Below, piece by piece: positions 30,961-40,511 of a stretch of 47,154 nucleotides of DNA. How positions within the stretch are numbered: position 1 is the stretch's first letter; the number at the start of each line of letters is the position of its first letter. The stretch comes from Alphaproteobacteria bacterium (GTDB lineage: Bacteria; Pseudomonadota; Alphaproteobacteria; RF32; CAG-239), in assembly GCA_017457005.1 (NCBI GenBank), contig JAFTII010000036.1, positions 1-47,154 on the forward strand. The letters run 5' to 3'. The notes beneath the pieces were generated by a model, which saw only the letters and a list, made by a program, of their open reading frames with translations, was not told the origin of the DNA and did not search any database. The translations under genes and the position numbers were made by a program.

Positions 30961-30965
30961 TTAAT

Positions 30966-32006
30966 TCATCTAAAATAATTAATACCCATTGCAGTTTTTA
31001 CTTCATCCAAAGTCTGCGCCGCAACTGCTTGGGCTTTTTCACTACCATTTTTAAGCATCTCAAAAATTGCTCCAACATCATTTGCCAAAACTTCTCTTTT
31101 TTCTCTGATTGGTCGCAATTCATTTTGTAAGATTTCATTTAGAAACTTTTTAACTTTACCATCTCCCAAACCCCCACGCTGATAATGAGCCTTAAGTTCA
31201 TCCAAATTAGGATATTCCGGTAAAAATGCCGCAAAATGTTCATCCTTACAAAAAGCATCCAAATAAACAAACACCGGATTATTCTCCGTATGCCCCGGAT
31301 CTTCCACTCTTAAATGTGTGGGATCTGTGTACATGCTTTGAACTTTTTTCTTAATATCATTAGAACCATCTGCCAAATATATACAATTACCTAACGATTT
31401 ACTCATCTTTGCAGCTCCATCCAATCCCGGAAGACGTGAACAAATACTATTTGATGGTAATATTGCATTCGGTTCTACCAAAACATTTTGATACAATGTA
31501 TTAAAAGAACGTACAATTTCTCTGGTTTGTTCAATCATCGGCAACTGATCTTCGCCAACCGGAACCAAATTAGCCTTAAATGCGGTAATATCTGCAGCCT
31601 GACTGATAGGATATGTAAAAAATCCGACCGGAATACTTTGCTTAAATCCACGCAATTGAATTTCATTTTTTACGGTTGGATTTCTCTGTAAACGAGAAAC
31701 CGTAACCAAGTTCATATAATAAAAAGACAGTTCACACAGTTCCGGAACTTGAGATTGAATAAAAATAGTTGCCTTATCAGGAGAAAGACCGCATGCCAAA
31801 TAATCCAATGCAACTTCTGAAATGTTACTTCTAACTTTATTAATATTATCGGCATTATCGGTCAAAGCTTGCGCATCGGCAATCATAATAAAAATTTTAT
31901 CATATTCACCGCTATTTTGCATTTCTACTCTACGTTTTAAAGAACCTACATAATGTCCTAAATGCAAACGTCCGGTAGGTCTGTCACCTGTTAAAATAAT
32001 ATCCAT
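30966..32006 (-). CDS. trpS: tryptophanyl-tRNA synthetase
   Basis: This 346-residue class I synthetase charges tRNA-Trp. It has [18 protein letters not shown], with the HIGH-type motif HLGH, and AKMSKSLGN, the KMSKS loop. Length and the GxxPTGxxHLGxY context are typical for bacterial TrpRS. It starts 14 bases after the stop of the stomatin-like gene, with AAGGAT before ATG, so the two are probably co-transcribed. Confidence 0.96.
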   Translation of the reverse strand: MDIILTGDRPTGRLHLGHYVGSLKRRVEMQNSGEYDKIFIMIADAQALTDNADNINKVRSNISEVALDYLACGLSPDKATIFIQSQVPELCELSFYYMNLVTVSRLQRNPTVKNEIQLRGFKQSIPVGFFTYPISQAADITAFKANLVPVGEDQLPMIEQTREIVRSFNTLYQNVLVEPNAILPSNSICSRLPGLDGAAKMSKSLGNCIYLADGSNDIKKKVQSMYTDPTHLRVEDPGHTENNPVFVYLDAFCKDEHFAAFLPEYPNLDELKAHYQRGGLGDGKVKKFLNEILQNELRPIREKREVLANDVGAIFEMLKNGSEKAQAVAAQTLDEVKTAMGINYFR

Positions 32007-32020
32007 AACTAAATCCTTAC

Positions 32021-32767
32021 CTATTTTTTATTCAACAAATTCATCAACTCTATCGGAAACAGGGCTACTGTCTGTGATTGGGAAGATGAAATATCTTTTA
32101 TGGTTTGTAACGTTTTCAGTTGAATTGTTACCGAACTTTGTTCTAATGTTTTAGCTGCTTCCAACATTTTTTGAGCAGATTCAACCTCACCCTGAGCTGC
32201 AATTACCATTGCTCTACGATTACGTTCGGCTTCAGCCTGTTTAGCCATTGCTCGTTTCATATCTTCAGGCAGTTCAATTTCCTGCACATTAATCGCCTCA
32301 ATATCCACACCCCATTTTTCGGTTGCCTGATCCACAATATTTTTAATCTCAATACCTATTCTTTTTCTTTCTGAAAGGATTGTATCCAAATCATTAGTTC
32401 CGATAACATCTTTTAATGCCGACTGGCTTTGTTGAATTACAGCCAAAACATAATCAGATATTTCAACAACCGCATTTTCCGGATTACTTACCCTAAAATA
32501 AACCACGGCATTAATATTTACCGGAATATTATCTTTAGTCATGACCTCTTGCTTAGGAACATCAACTGTCATAATACGCATATCTATTTTTTGCATGGTT
32601 TGGATATATGGTATAAACCATCTCAATCCGGGATTTCTGGTAGAGGTATAACGCCCTAAAGTAAAAACAATACCTTTTTGATATTGCATAACAATTCTAA
32701 ATCCGGGAATAACAATAAAAACAACAAATACAAATATAAACGGAAAAACAGTCATAAAAAAACTCAT
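32021..32767 (-). CDS. stomatin-like SPFH/band 7 protein (slipin)
   Basis: The 248-residue protein has an N-terminal membrane segment (residues 3-24). The SPFH domain follows: [52 protein letters not shown], and [20 protein letters not shown] helical C-terminal region [20 protein letters not shown] then drives oligomerisation. Slipins form membrane microdomains and often sit next to an NfeD protease-like gene, which is absent here. It precedes trpS by 14 bases. The role is membrane organisation by family knowledge; the partner is unknown. Confidence 0.93.
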   Translation of the reverse strand: MSFFMTVFPFIFVFVVFIVIPGFRIVMQYQKGIVFTLGRYTSTRNPGLRWFIPYIQTMQKIDMRIMTVDVPKQEVMTKDNIPVNINAVVYFRVSNPENAVVEISDYVLAVIQQSQSALKDVIGTNDLDTILSERKRIGIEIKNIVDQATEKWGVDIEAINVQEIELPEDMKRAMAKQAEAERNRRAMVIAAQGEVESAQKMLEAAKTLEQSSVTIQLKTLQTIKDISSSQSQTVALFPIELMNLLNKK

Positions 32768-32927
32768 ATTTTTACCCCTTTAACATATTAATCAATTAGT
32801 TTTAGGTTAGATGTTTTTTATAATTATTGCAATAATATTATACATTAATAAGCTACATTTTTTATTTGCACAAACACCCGAGATTAAATAAAATATTCAC
32901 AAATTAATTATCAAACCGAGGTCAAAT

Positions 32928-34094
32928 ATGAAAAATAAACAACTTACAGATAAAATTTATTATATCGGAACCGATGACAAAACCATAGATTTATTTGAAG
33001 GACAATATGTTGTTCCTAACGGAATATCTTATAACTCTTATGTTATTATAGATGAAAAAATAGCAGTTATGGACACTGTAGATAAAAGAGCAACCGATGA
33101 ATGGTTCGCTAATCTGAAAGCCACCTTAAAAAACAAACATCCTGATTATTTGGTTGTATTACACATGGAGCCTGACCATGCGGCTAATATTGAACAATTT
33201 GTAAACGAATATCCTAATGCAAAATTGGTATCAAATCCCAAAACTTTTAATATGATACCTCAATTTTTTGAAGATTTGAATTTAGAAGGCAGAAAAGTAA
33301 TCGTTAATGAGGGCGATACTCTTTCTTTAGGAGAACATTCTCTTACTTTTGTAATGGCTCCCATGGTTCACTGGCCTGAAGTTATGATGGCTTATGAAAA
33401 TAAAGAAAAGATTCTTTTTTCGGCTGATGCCTTTGGAAAATTCGGAACATTAGACATAGATGATGAATGGGATTGTGAAGCACGCAGATACTATATTAAT
33501 ATTGTAGGCAAATATGGCGCTCAAGTTCAAACCCTATTAAAAAAAGCAGCAACTTTAGATATCCGAAAAATCTTTCCGTTACACGGACCAATGCTGACCG
33601 AAAATTTGGAATATTATATAAACAAATATGATATTTGGAGTAGTTATCGCCCTGAAGATGAGGGAATATTTATAGCCTATGCTTCTATATACGGAAACAC
33701 CAAAAAAACTGCCGAAAAATTAAAGGAAATATTAGAAAACAAAGGTGCAAAAAATGTAACCGTTACCGACTTGGCTCGTGATGATATGGCGGAAGCTGTT
33801 GAAGATGCCTTTCGTTATGACCGTTTAGTTTTAGCTTCTGTTACTTACGATGGTGGACTGTTCCCGTTTATGGAAAGTTTCATATCTCACCTCAAAAGCA
33901 AAAACTTTCAAAATCGCAAAGTAGCCTTTATTGAAAACGGATCTTGGGCTCCGGTTGCGGCAAAAAAGATGAAAGAAGAAATGGAAGGATTAAAAAACAT
34001 AACATTTTTAAATAACAAAGTTACAATTAAATCAGCATTGAAAAAAGCAGATTTAGTTCAGCTTGAAAACCTCGCAAATGAACTTCTCTCTTAA
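32928..34094 (+). CDS. flavodiiron protein (FprA, A-type flavoprotein)
   Basis: This 388-residue enzyme reduces oxygen to water or nitric oxide to nitrous oxide. The beta-lactamase-like domain carries the diiron ligands HMEPDH (His79, Glu81, Asp83, His84), MVHWPEV, SADAFG and FPLHGPM. The flavodoxin domain begins at about residue 250 with IAYASIYGNTKKTAEKL. No rubredoxin domain is fused, so a separate electron donor is needed. It fits protection of an oxygen-sensitive, fermentative cell, and the superoxide dismutase lies nearby. GAGG precedes the ATG. Confidence 0.95.
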   Translation: MKNKQLTDKIYYIGTDDKTIDLFEGQYVVPNGISYNSYVIIDEKIAVMDTVDKRATDEWFANLKATLKNKHPDYLVVLHMEPDHAANIEQFVNEYPNAKLVSNPKTFNMIPQFFEDLNLEGRKVIVNEGDTLSLGEHSLTFVMAPMVHWPEVMMAYENKEKILFSADAFGKFGTLDIDDEWDCEARRYYINIVGKYGAQVQTLLKKAATLDIRKIFPLHGPMLTENLEYYINKYDIWSSYRPEDEGIFIAYASIYGNTKKTAEKLKEILENKGAKNVTVTDLARDDMAEAVEDAFRYDRLVLASVTYDGGLFPFMESFISHLKSKNFQNRKVAFIENGSWAPVAAKKMKEEMEGLKNITFLNNKVTIKSALKKADLVQLENLANELLS

Positions 34095-34111
34095 ACAAAA
34101 AATTTTCTATA

Positions 34112-34140
34112 AAAAAAGAAGCTCTTTAAGCTTCTTTTTT
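34112..34140. terminator. bidirectional terminator after flavodiiron gene
   Basis: AAAAAAGAAGCT pairs with AGCTTCTTTTTT over 12 bp with a 5-nt loop. Confidence 0.9.
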
Positions 34141-34152
34141 TATAGATATTTA

Positions 34153-34503
34153 TTACAATTGCAGAGCTAGCTCTTCCCAATTTTTTAGTCCTATTTGTCC
34201 CCAATCTACCGGTATCTTATCAACAATTCGCATCATTACCGGATAGGTATCTTTTATATTTTCATGAATTGTTTCTATCATAAACACTTCTTTTGATTTG
34301 CGCAACTTATCACGAACTTCCGGATTAATATAATCTAAAATTATTTTTTGTTCATCATTACGAATAAATATAGCGTGATCAAACCCATCATAAACAATAT
34401 AAGGTTTTTGCGGATTACTCTTTTTAGAAGTTACAAAAAAATATATTTCGCCTTTGGTTCCTTCGGCAATCAAAAAATTATTTTCGGTTTGGTATTCACT
34501 CAT
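34153..34503 (-). CDS. hypothetical protein (116 aa)
   Basis: A small soluble protein with a beta-rich start (TENNFLIAEGTKGEIYFFVTS) and segments YIVYDGFDHAIFIRNDEQ and IGLKNWEELALQL. No family was recognised. Its ATG overlaps the stop of the upstream gene by four bases (ATGA), so the two are translationally coupled and their products probably act together. Confidence 0.65.
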   Translation of the reverse strand: MSEYQTENNFLIAEGTKGEIYFFVTSKKSNPQKPYIVYDGFDHAIFIRNDEQKIILDYINPEVRDKLRKSKEVFMIETIHENIKDTYPVMMRIVDKIPVDWGQIGLKNWEELALQL

Positions 34504-35192
34504 GCCTTTTGCCTCCCCTTATATTGTGCAAGTTTATGTTGAGTTTGAGACATCATTTGAATTCCGCTTGCCTTTGTCCCTTCTGATTTTTGATTATCTG
34601 ACTTCATTTTAGAACGGGCATTGAGTGTTTTCATTTTGCCTTTAGCAACTGTCGCAAATTTTTTCATTTTTTGCACAATAGGACTATCTTTTAACGGCTC
34701 CAAACGTTCTTTAGCATTATTATAAGCATGATTAAATTTACCTGATAAATCATTATCATGAGCCAATTCTTTAGCTTTACAAGCAATATATGTAGCACCG
34801 GCTGCAACGGCTATACCACCGGCAACCACAACCGCAGTTTCATATCCCAAAGCTACAGTTCCCATTACTTCCATAAAACCATCACTGGCATTAATAGCAT
34901 TTGTTAATCCTTCTGCTAATGGAGCTGCATGGCGGACAGCTGCGCCACCAACCATCATAGAAGCAATTGCCTTGGTTGCACCCATCTCCTTAGATTTTTT
35001 TACAAAATTTTTAGCAACAACCTTCATCTGACGCATCTGAAGTTCTGCTTCTTGGGAAATTCTTTCTTCATAAGCATCTTTTTTCTGTTGAGATTTTAAG
35101 TTGGTTTGCGTTTTTACTGCATTTTTGCCACATTCATATAGCTTAACTTCATCACCAACTTCGTATGCCTTTTTATCATTAATATCATACAT
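34500..35192 (-). CDS. hypothetical protein with Gly/Ala-rich membrane segment (230 aa)
   Basis: The N-terminus (MYDINDKKAYEVGDEVKLYE) is followed by a charged helical region with RISQEAELQMRQMKVVAKNF, then one or two Gly/Ala-rich hydrophobic segments around residues 100-150 (AIASMMVGGAAVRHAAPLAEG, AVVVAGGIAVAAGATYIACK). A basic, Lys-rich tail ends it. ATG 35192 is chosen over the longer in-frame ATG 35285 because GAGGAG precedes it. Its stop overlaps the next gene (ATGA). Such Gly/Ala-rich segments occur in membrane-inserting proteins, but no function can be named. Confidence 0.65.
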   Translation of the reverse strand: MYDINDKKAYEVGDEVKLYECGKNAVKTQTNLKSQQKKDAYEERISQEAELQMRQMKVVAKNFVKKSKEMGATKAIASMMVGGAAVRHAAPLAEGLTNAINASDGFMEVMGTVALGYETAVVVAGGIAVAAGATYIACKAKELAHDNDLSGKFNHAYNNAKERLEPLKDSPIVQKMKKFATVAKGKMKTLNARSKMKSDNQKSEGTKASGIQMMSQTQHKLAQYKGRQKA

Positions 35193-35304
35193 TATTGATC
35201 TCCTCGCAATTCTTCTTATTTTCAGGTTATCATTTTGGACAAATTTTGTCAACAGAAAACCACTGATTTTAAAATATTCTAACAATAAAATCTTAACATC
35301 TAAT

Positions 35305-35340
35305 AAATATGTCGCCTGCTTTTAATCAGACGACATATTT
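35305..35340 (-). terminator. terminator of the superoxide dismutase gene
   Basis: AAATATGTCG pairs with CGACATATTT, with an inner CTG/CAG extension. On the minus strand an AT-rich tail follows without a long T-run. Confidence 0.6.
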
Positions 35341-35362
35341 AAAAGTTGATTAACAATATAAC

Positions 35363-35929
35363 TTATTGCCAATTAGCCAGATTATCTAAAAACACATCTA
35401 CAAAATCAGCTCTCCTATTTTGATAATCCAGATAATAAGCATGCTCCCACACATCTAACACCATTAGTGGTTTTTGACCTCTGGCTACCGGAGTATCTGC
35501 ATTGGAGGTTTTTACAATTTTTAACTCATCCCCATCTTGCACAAGCCACGCCCATCCGCTACCGAATTGAGTTAAAGCGGCCTCCTTAAATTGTTGGCGA
35601 AAATTATCATAGGAGCCAAATTGTTTTTCTATCTTTTCCAATATCTTACCTTGTGGTTTTCCTCCACCTTTTTTCATCATCTGCCAAAACAACTGATGAT
35701 TCAGCACCTGCCCGGCATTATTAAATATCGCTTGCTGGTCAGGTTTCCCATAAACAGCTTTAACAATTTCCTCCAAGCTCATATTTTCATATTCGGTACC
35801 TTTAATAAGCTTATTTAAGGTATCTACATAATTTTTATAATGCTTTCCGTAATGATACTCTAATGTTTTAGCAGAAATATACGGTTCTAAATCATTAAAA
35901 CTATATGGCAGTGCTATCATTTCAATCAT
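35363..35929 (-). CDS. sodB: superoxide dismutase (Fe/Mn family)
   Basis: The 188-residue enzyme converts superoxide to oxygen and peroxide. Metal ligands are visible as His26 in EYHYGKHY, His78 in VLNHQLFW, and Asp and His in DVWEHAYY. GSGWAWL and the short length favour the iron type, but metal cannot be settled by eye. AGGAGG sits just before ATG 35929. It follows fliJ by nine bases on the same strand, an unusual partner, so it may be co-transcribed with flagellar export genes. Confidence 0.94.
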   Translation of the reverse strand: MIEMIALPYSFNDLEPYISAKTLEYHYGKHYKNYVDTLNKLIKGTEYENMSLEEIVKAVYGKPDQQAIFNNAGQVLNHQLFWQMMKKGGGKPQGKILEKIEKQFGSYDNFRQQFKEAALTQFGSGWAWLVQDGDELKIVKTSNADTPVARGQKPLMVLDVWEHAYYLDYQNRRADFVDVFLDNLANWQ

Positions 35930-35938
35930 TTTTCCCTC

Positions 35939-36364
35939 CTATTCTTGATTATCATGATTTTTGATATAAGCATTAGTTCCAATTTCATCAAGCAATTTTT
36001 GTTCTTTTTGTTCAAATTCGTGCCGCTCTTGATCTTTACGGTTTCTTTCTACTATTTCAAAAGTTTTTTGTTCCTTAAACATATCAGAAATTTCATCACG
36101 AATTTTTTCAATTTCCTGTCTTATTTGAGCCAATTTTTCTTCCAAAAATTGTTTAATTTTCAAATACCGTTTTGTATAAGCTCCAAAATCCCCAATATTA
36201 GGATTACCGGCAGCAAACTCTTTTTCTTCCTGATATTTTGCAATCAAATTATTTATATCGCTTAAGACATTATCTTCTTCCGTCATCTTTTCAGCAAGAA
36301 GTTTGCGTTGCTCATCTATCCTAAACTTTTGAATACGCCCTAATGTTTTTAGAGATTTTGCCAT
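35939..36364 (-). CDS. fliJ: FliJ-like flagellar export chaperone
   Basis: A 141-residue protein that is almost entirely coiled coil: RIDEQRKLLAEKMTEEDNVL, KRYLKIKQFLEEKLAQIRQE, EIVERNRKDQERHEFEQKEQ. It directly follows fliI with a four-base gap. FliJ is the stalk subunit of the export ATPase complex and escorts chaperones. Sequence of FliJ is poorly conserved, so the call rests on length, coiled coil and position. Confidence 0.85.
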   Translation of the reverse strand: MAKSLKTLGRIQKFRIDEQRKLLAEKMTEEDNVLSDINNLIAKYQEEKEFAAGNPNIGDFGAYTKRYLKIKQFLEEKLAQIRQEIEKIRDEISDMFKEQKTFEIVERNRKDQERHEFEQKEQKLLDEIGTNAYIKNHDNQE

Positions 36365-36368
36365 TTAG

Positions 36369-37709
36369 CTACACTTCCATGGTATAAGGAATCGCTAAAA
36401 TATTCCCCAAAAGTTCATAACATTCTTGCAAAGAAAACTTTTCTTCCTTACCCTGAGACAAAAATGCTTCTAATTTAGGATAATAAAAAATAGCTTCATC
36501 AACTTCTTGGTTTGAACCTTTTTTATAAGCTCCCAAACGAATTAGTTCTGCCATATCTTCATAAGAAGCAATATATTTACGAGCTTTTGCCACCAGAGCA
36601 TATTCTTCTTTGGTATCACAATCAGGCATCGTACGAGAAATAGAACGCAAAATATTTATTGCCGGATAACGATTTCGTTCAGCAATTGCCCGATCCAAAA
36701 CAATATGTCCATCAAGAATAGAACGAACAGCATCTGCTACCGGTTCATTGTGATCATCACCATCAACCAAAACCGTAAATAAACCGGTAATAGTACCGTT
36801 TCCGGCTCCCGGACCTGCCCGTTCCAACAAACGGGGCAACTCTGAAAACACACTCGGAGTATATCCTTTTGAGGCTGGAGGCTCCCCTACAGATAATGCT
36901 ATTTCTCGTTGTGCCATCGCAAAACGAGTTATTGAATCCATCATACAAAGTACATCTTTATTCTCATCACGAAAGTATTCTGAAATTGCCATAGTAACGT
37001 ATGCTGCTTGTCTGCGAAGTAACGGACTTTCATCAGATGTTGCCAAGACCAAAACAGATTTTTTTAACCCTTCTTCGCCCAAAACATCTTCCACAAACTC
37101 TTTTGCCTCACGCCCACGTTCGCCTATAAGACCGATAACGGCAATGTCTGAGCTTGTATGCCGCGCCATCATAGACATCAAAGTTGATTTGCCGACACCG
37201 GATCCGGCAAAGATTCCCATTCGTTGACCTTTACAAATAGTCAAAAAAGCATTTACTGCTTTTACCCCCAAATCAACTTTACCTTTAACACGATCTCTAA
37301 ACTGTGCCGGCGGAGGAGATGACTTGATAAAATAAGGCTTATTACCTTTAATTAAAGGTCCCTTACCATCTATTGCCTCGCCAAAAGCATTAACAATACG
37401 TCCCAACCATGACGGATGCGGATAAATAACAGGATGAGCATCTTCAACCTCGACTCGGCACCCCATCCCGATACCCTCTAATGAGCCATACGGCATTAAT
37501 AAAACTTTATCTTCCTTAAAACTGACCACTTCACATGCAATCGGCTTATCATTTGCATTAATAACATTACACCGATCTCCGATTGACAAGCCTATTGGAA
37601 TACCGCTTACTTCTATAAACAACCCTTGCACACCTGTCACTTTTCCATAATAGGCAGATGTTTCCAATTTAGATATTTCTTGAATTATATTTTGAGTTAT
37701 TTCTGACAC
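36369..37709 (-). CDS. fliI: flagellum-specific ATPase FliI
   Basis: The 446-residue ATPase drives flagellar protein export. It has Walker A GIFAGSGVGKSTLM (about residue 165), IGLIGERGREAKEFVEDVLG, Walker B-type DVLCMMDSITRFAMAQREIALSVGEPPASKGYTPSVF, and the C-terminal FliI helices. Length is typical. The start is GTG at 37709 with GGGAG upstream. It heads a minus-strand unit fliI-fliJ-sodB divergent from ctrA. Confidence 0.96.
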   Translation of the reverse strand: MSEITQNIIQEISKLETSAYYGKVTGVQGLFIEVSGIPIGLSIGDRCNVINANDKPIACEVVSFKEDKVLLMPYGSLEGIGMGCRVEVEDAHPVIYPHPSWLGRIVNAFGEAIDGKGPLIKGNKPYFIKSSPPPAQFRDRVKGKVDLGVKAVNAFLTICKGQRMGIFAGSGVGKSTLMSMMARHTSSDIAVIGLIGERGREAKEFVEDVLGEEGLKKSVLVLATSDESPLLRRQAAYVTMAISEYFRDENKDVLCMMDSITRFAMAQREIALSVGEPPASKGYTPSVFSELPRLLERAGPGAGNGTITGLFTVLVDGDDHNEPVADAVRSILDGHIVLDRAIAERNRYPAINILRSISRTMPDCDTKEEYALVAKARKYIASYEDMAELIRLGAYKKGSNQEVDEAIFYYPKLEAFLSQGKEEKFSLQECYELLGNILAIPYTMEV

Positions 37710-37787
37710 TTGCTACTCCCGTTTTTATATACAATATAGTACTTTTTACTTGCCTTTAAGCAATTTTTGCGGTTATCAACATCAAAC

Positions 37788-37826
37788 TTATTAACAATTA
37801 TTAACAACCCCGTCAAAAAAGTTAAC
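37788..37826. promoter_or_regulatory. TTAAC repeats in the ctrA/fliI intergenic region
   Basis: Two adjacent 10-bp copies of TTATTAACAA (37788-37797, 37798-37807) are followed by GTTAAC at 37821-37826. CtrA binds TTAA-N7-TTAA boxes. Here the spacing is six, one base short, so these are candidate rather than perfect sites. Their position would allow control of both ctrA and the flagellar fliI unit. Confidence 0.45.
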
Positions 37827-37885
37827 AAATTAGAAAATAGAGTTTATGATAACAACATCAATTTAATTTTACGGGGGAAGCGATT

Positions 37886-38578
37886 ATGCGTGTGCTACTA
37901 GTTGAAGATGATTATGCAATTTCTCAAAGCATTGAAACCATGCTCAAAAAAGAAGGTATGATTGTTGATACCACTGACTTGGGTGAGGACGGATTAGAAA
38001 TCGGCAAATTATATGATTACGACATAATTATTCTGGATCTTATGTTGCCGGATATGAACGGATACGAAGTATTGAAGAATTTACGTGCTGCAAAAGTTAA
38101 TACACCGGTATTAATTTTATCCGGATTGAGCGAGCCTGATAAAAAAGTTAAAGGATTAGGATTCGGTGCCGATGACTATTTAACCAAACCATTTGATAAA
38201 TCAGAATTATTGGCAAGAATTCAAGCTGTTGTACGCCGTTCTAAAGGGCATTCCAATTCCATCATCAGAACCGGAGATGTTGAAGTAAACTTAGATAACC
38301 AAACCGTTAGTGTTTGCGGAAAAGCCTTACACCTTACCGGTAAAGAATACGGAATTATGGAACTACTTTCTTTGCGCAAAGGTTCAACCTTAAACAAAGA
38401 TCAATTCCTAAACCATTTATATGGTGGAATTGATGAACCGGAACTGAAAATTATAGACGTATTCATTTGCAAACTGCGCAAAAAGTTAGAAAAAGCATCC
38501 GGTGGTAAAAACTATATTGAAACTGTTTGGGGAAGAGGATACGTACTGCGTGATCCTGATGAACCAAGAAAGATGTAA
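37886..38578 (+). CDS. ctrA: cell-cycle response regulator CtrA
   Basis: A 230-residue OmpR-type regulator. The receiver domain has the acidic pocket Glu7-Asp8-Asp9, phospho-acceptor Asp51 in [17 protein letters not shown], and Lys in [16 protein letters not shown] winged helix domain follows ([32 protein letters not shown]). The sequence and Asp51 position match the alphaproteobacterial master regulator CtrA, which controls replication, division and flagellar genes. A strong GGGGGAAG precedes the ATG. The chpT-like gene at 44000 would supply its phosphate. Confidence 0.96.
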   Translation: MRVLLVEDDYAISQSIETMLKKEGMIVDTTDLGEDGLEIGKLYDYDIIILDLMLPDMNGYEVLKNLRAAKVNTPVLILSGLSEPDKKVKGLGFGADDYLTKPFDKSELLARIQAVVRRSKGHSNSIIRTGDVEVNLDNQTVSVCGKALHLTGKEYGIMELLSLRKGSTLNKDQFLNHLYGGIDEPELKIIDVFICKLRKKLEKASGGKNYIETVWGRGYVLRDPDEPRKM

Positions 38579-38582
38579 GCAA

Positions 38583-38605
38583 AAAGCCCCTAAAACAGGG
38601 GCTTT
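38583..38605. terminator. terminator between ctrA and hpnE
   Basis: AAAGCCCCT pairs with AGGGGCTTT over 9 bp, then ATTTT follows. It is near symmetric and serves both convergent genes. Confidence 0.88.
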
Positions 38606-39677
38606 ATTTTAATGTAGCTTTAACTGCCCTAAGCGCCGACAAATATGCTGTTTCCAAACAACAAGGATAGTTTTTCATTGTCCAATCACCTGCAACATAT
38701 ACATTCGGCAACCCGCTCAAAGCACTATCCGGACGCAATGAATTTGTATATTCATCTTGCATAATGGTAGCATATTTATGCTTAAAGGCCCGAAAAGGCG
38801 GCACAAAAGCAGAATTAACGCCTCTTAACAGGTCCAATTCCTGCCAAACCATCCGTGCCAATTCCGGTAACGATGTTTCTTGCTTATTCGCTGCAGAAAT
38901 AGTTACGCTCAGCACATTATCATTAACAAATACCCAATCTGATAAACCGTTCAATACTCCCAAAACCCTAGCCCCATTCGGTAAATATATTGGCTCTGAT
39001 GTATGATAAAATATATTAATTATACTATTACATGGTAATGTCGGCTCTCCCATAAGCTTAGCATAAGCAACATTATCAAGTGCCAAAATAACTTTATCAT
39101 CCGGAGCCAATTCTATTTGACGATTACTTAAAATAAGTTGTGCCGGACATCCGAACTGACATTCTATTTTGTTCAATTTAGAAGCATATAATATCTCATC
39201 CGGATAAGAAGCTAAATTATTTATAATCTTTTGACTTAAATTTTGCTTAGAAAAATATATTTTTGTTTTATTTCTGGTCCATGGAAAAGTTAAACTGAGA
39301 ATTTTTTTCTTTATAACAGGAGCAATATTTTCATACATAGTATTACACGCAGACTTAAACAAATGAGATATATTTTTGGTGTATCCCGAACAAATTTCAT
39401 TAGTTGACACATCCCAAAATCTGATATCACTTTCCCACTCATCGTCAGAAACAAATTTTTTCAGTTCTTTATTAGCTCCGATAATAACATGAGTACCGTT
39501 ATCTAAATTACACTTAAACCCTTCATCATAATAAGAATAGCTTCTCCCACCCAAATAAGATTTGGCTTCACATAATACAACTTTAGCATTTTTAACTTTT
39601 TGCTTGATAATTTTAGCGCAAAACAATCCGGCTACACCACCGCCGATAATATAATATGTAACTGTATTTTTTGCCAT
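38604..39677 (-). CDS. hpnE: hydroxysqualene dehydroxylase HpnE
   Basis: The 357-residue flavoprotein reduces hydroxysqualene to squalene. It has an N-terminal dinucleotide-binding YYIIGGGVAGLFCAKII, followed by LGGRSYSYYDEGFKCNLDNGTHVIIGA, and a C-terminal FAD motif NVYVAGDWTMKNYPCCLETAYLSALRA. It is shorter than many HpnE (about 420). It starts directly at the hpnD stop (TAAATG) and is the last gene of the trmFO-hpnCDE unit. The product feeds hopanoid synthesis, although no squalene-hopene cyclase is in the window. Confidence 0.9.
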   Translation of the reverse strand: MAKNTVTYYIIGGGVAGLFCAKIIKQKVKNAKVVLCEAKSYLGGRSYSYYDEGFKCNLDNGTHVIIGANKELKKFVSDDEWESDIRFWDVSTNEICSGYTKNISHLFKSACNTMYENIAPVIKKKILSLTFPWTRNKTKIYFSKQNLSQKIINNLASYPDEILYASKLNKIECQFGCPAQLILSNRQIELAPDDKVILALDNVAYAKLMGEPTLPCNSIINIFYHTSEPIYLPNGARVLGVLNGLSDWVFVNDNVLSVTISAANKQETSLPELARMVWQELDLLRGVNSAFVPPFRAFKHKYATIMQDEYTNSLRPDSALSGLPNVYVAGDWTMKNYPCCLETAYLSALRAVKATLK

Positions 39678-40511
39678 TTATTTACCAAAAAAAGTTTTTA
39701 ATATAATACACAACTTATTGATTTTTCCGATTTTCGGCTTTGGAGAAATTATTTCCCAGCCTCTATTTTTCATAATATCAAAATAACGTTTATAAATATT
39801 TGCAATCATTTTAATTTGGCGTGCAGATTTATTCGGCAATTTTTTAATCAAAACTAAAGCTTCTTTATAATCATTTTCAGCCATCTGCGATAATTTTTCA
39901 CGAGCAACGACCAAATTCTTATCTACTAAGACTTCAGCCGGTTTTCTTGAAGTAATTCCGGCATACTCCAGCAATTCACAAGGAATATATATACGATCAG
40001 CTTGCGCATCCTCCTTAACGTCACGTAATATATTAGTAATTTGTAGCGCTCTACCCAAAACTGTTGATAATTGCTCAATAAGTTCTTCGTCATCACAACC
40101 GGCTATACGCAAAGTCAAATTTCCCGGCACACCGGCAACACCTCGGCAATAAATATTAAAATCATCAATACTTGGAGCTTGCAGCGGTTTAGGCAAATCC
40201 ATAGAAATACTGTCAAGCATTTTGATAAATTCTGATTTAGGGAGCTTAAAGCGCATACAGTTCTTATATATCTTGCGTCCGATATCAGTTGTCGGAACTT
40301 TTTTATCATAAATATTGTTTAATTCTTCACGCCAAGCTTTGATTAATTCTACTTTTTTTTCATTTGGTAAATTTCCATCAACAATATCGTCTATATGGCG
40401 AAAAAAAGCATAAAGTGTGTACATTGCATTACGTTTTGGCGTTGGCAACAAACGCATGCTCCAAAAAAACGAAGTTCCGGAACTTTTAACCATCTTTTTT
40501 ATATTTTTCAT
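39678..40511 (-). CDS. hpnD: presqualene diphosphate synthase HpnD
   Basis: The 277-residue protein condenses two farnesyl diphosphates to presqualene diphosphate. Two Asp-rich motifs of the squalene/phytoene synthase family are complete: FRHIDDIVDG and NILRDVKEDAQADRIYIP. Start ATG 40511 is chosen over 40526 because it overlaps the hpnC stop as ATGA, the same arrangement used between trmFO and hpnC. Paralogous to hpnC next to it. Confidence 0.92.
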   Translation of the reverse strand: MKNIKKMVKSSGTSFFWSMRLLPTPKRNAMYTLYAFFRHIDDIVDGNLPNEKKVELIKAWREELNNIYDKKVPTTDIGRKIYKNCMRFKLPKSEFIKMLDSISMDLPKPLQAPSIDDFNIYCRGVAGVPGNLTLRIAGCDDEELIEQLSTVLGRALQITNILRDVKEDAQADRIYIPCELLEYAGITSRKPAEVLVDKNLVVAREKLSQMAENDYKEALVLIKKLPNKSARQIKMIANIYKRYFDIMKNRGWEIISPKPKIGKINKLCIILKTFFGK

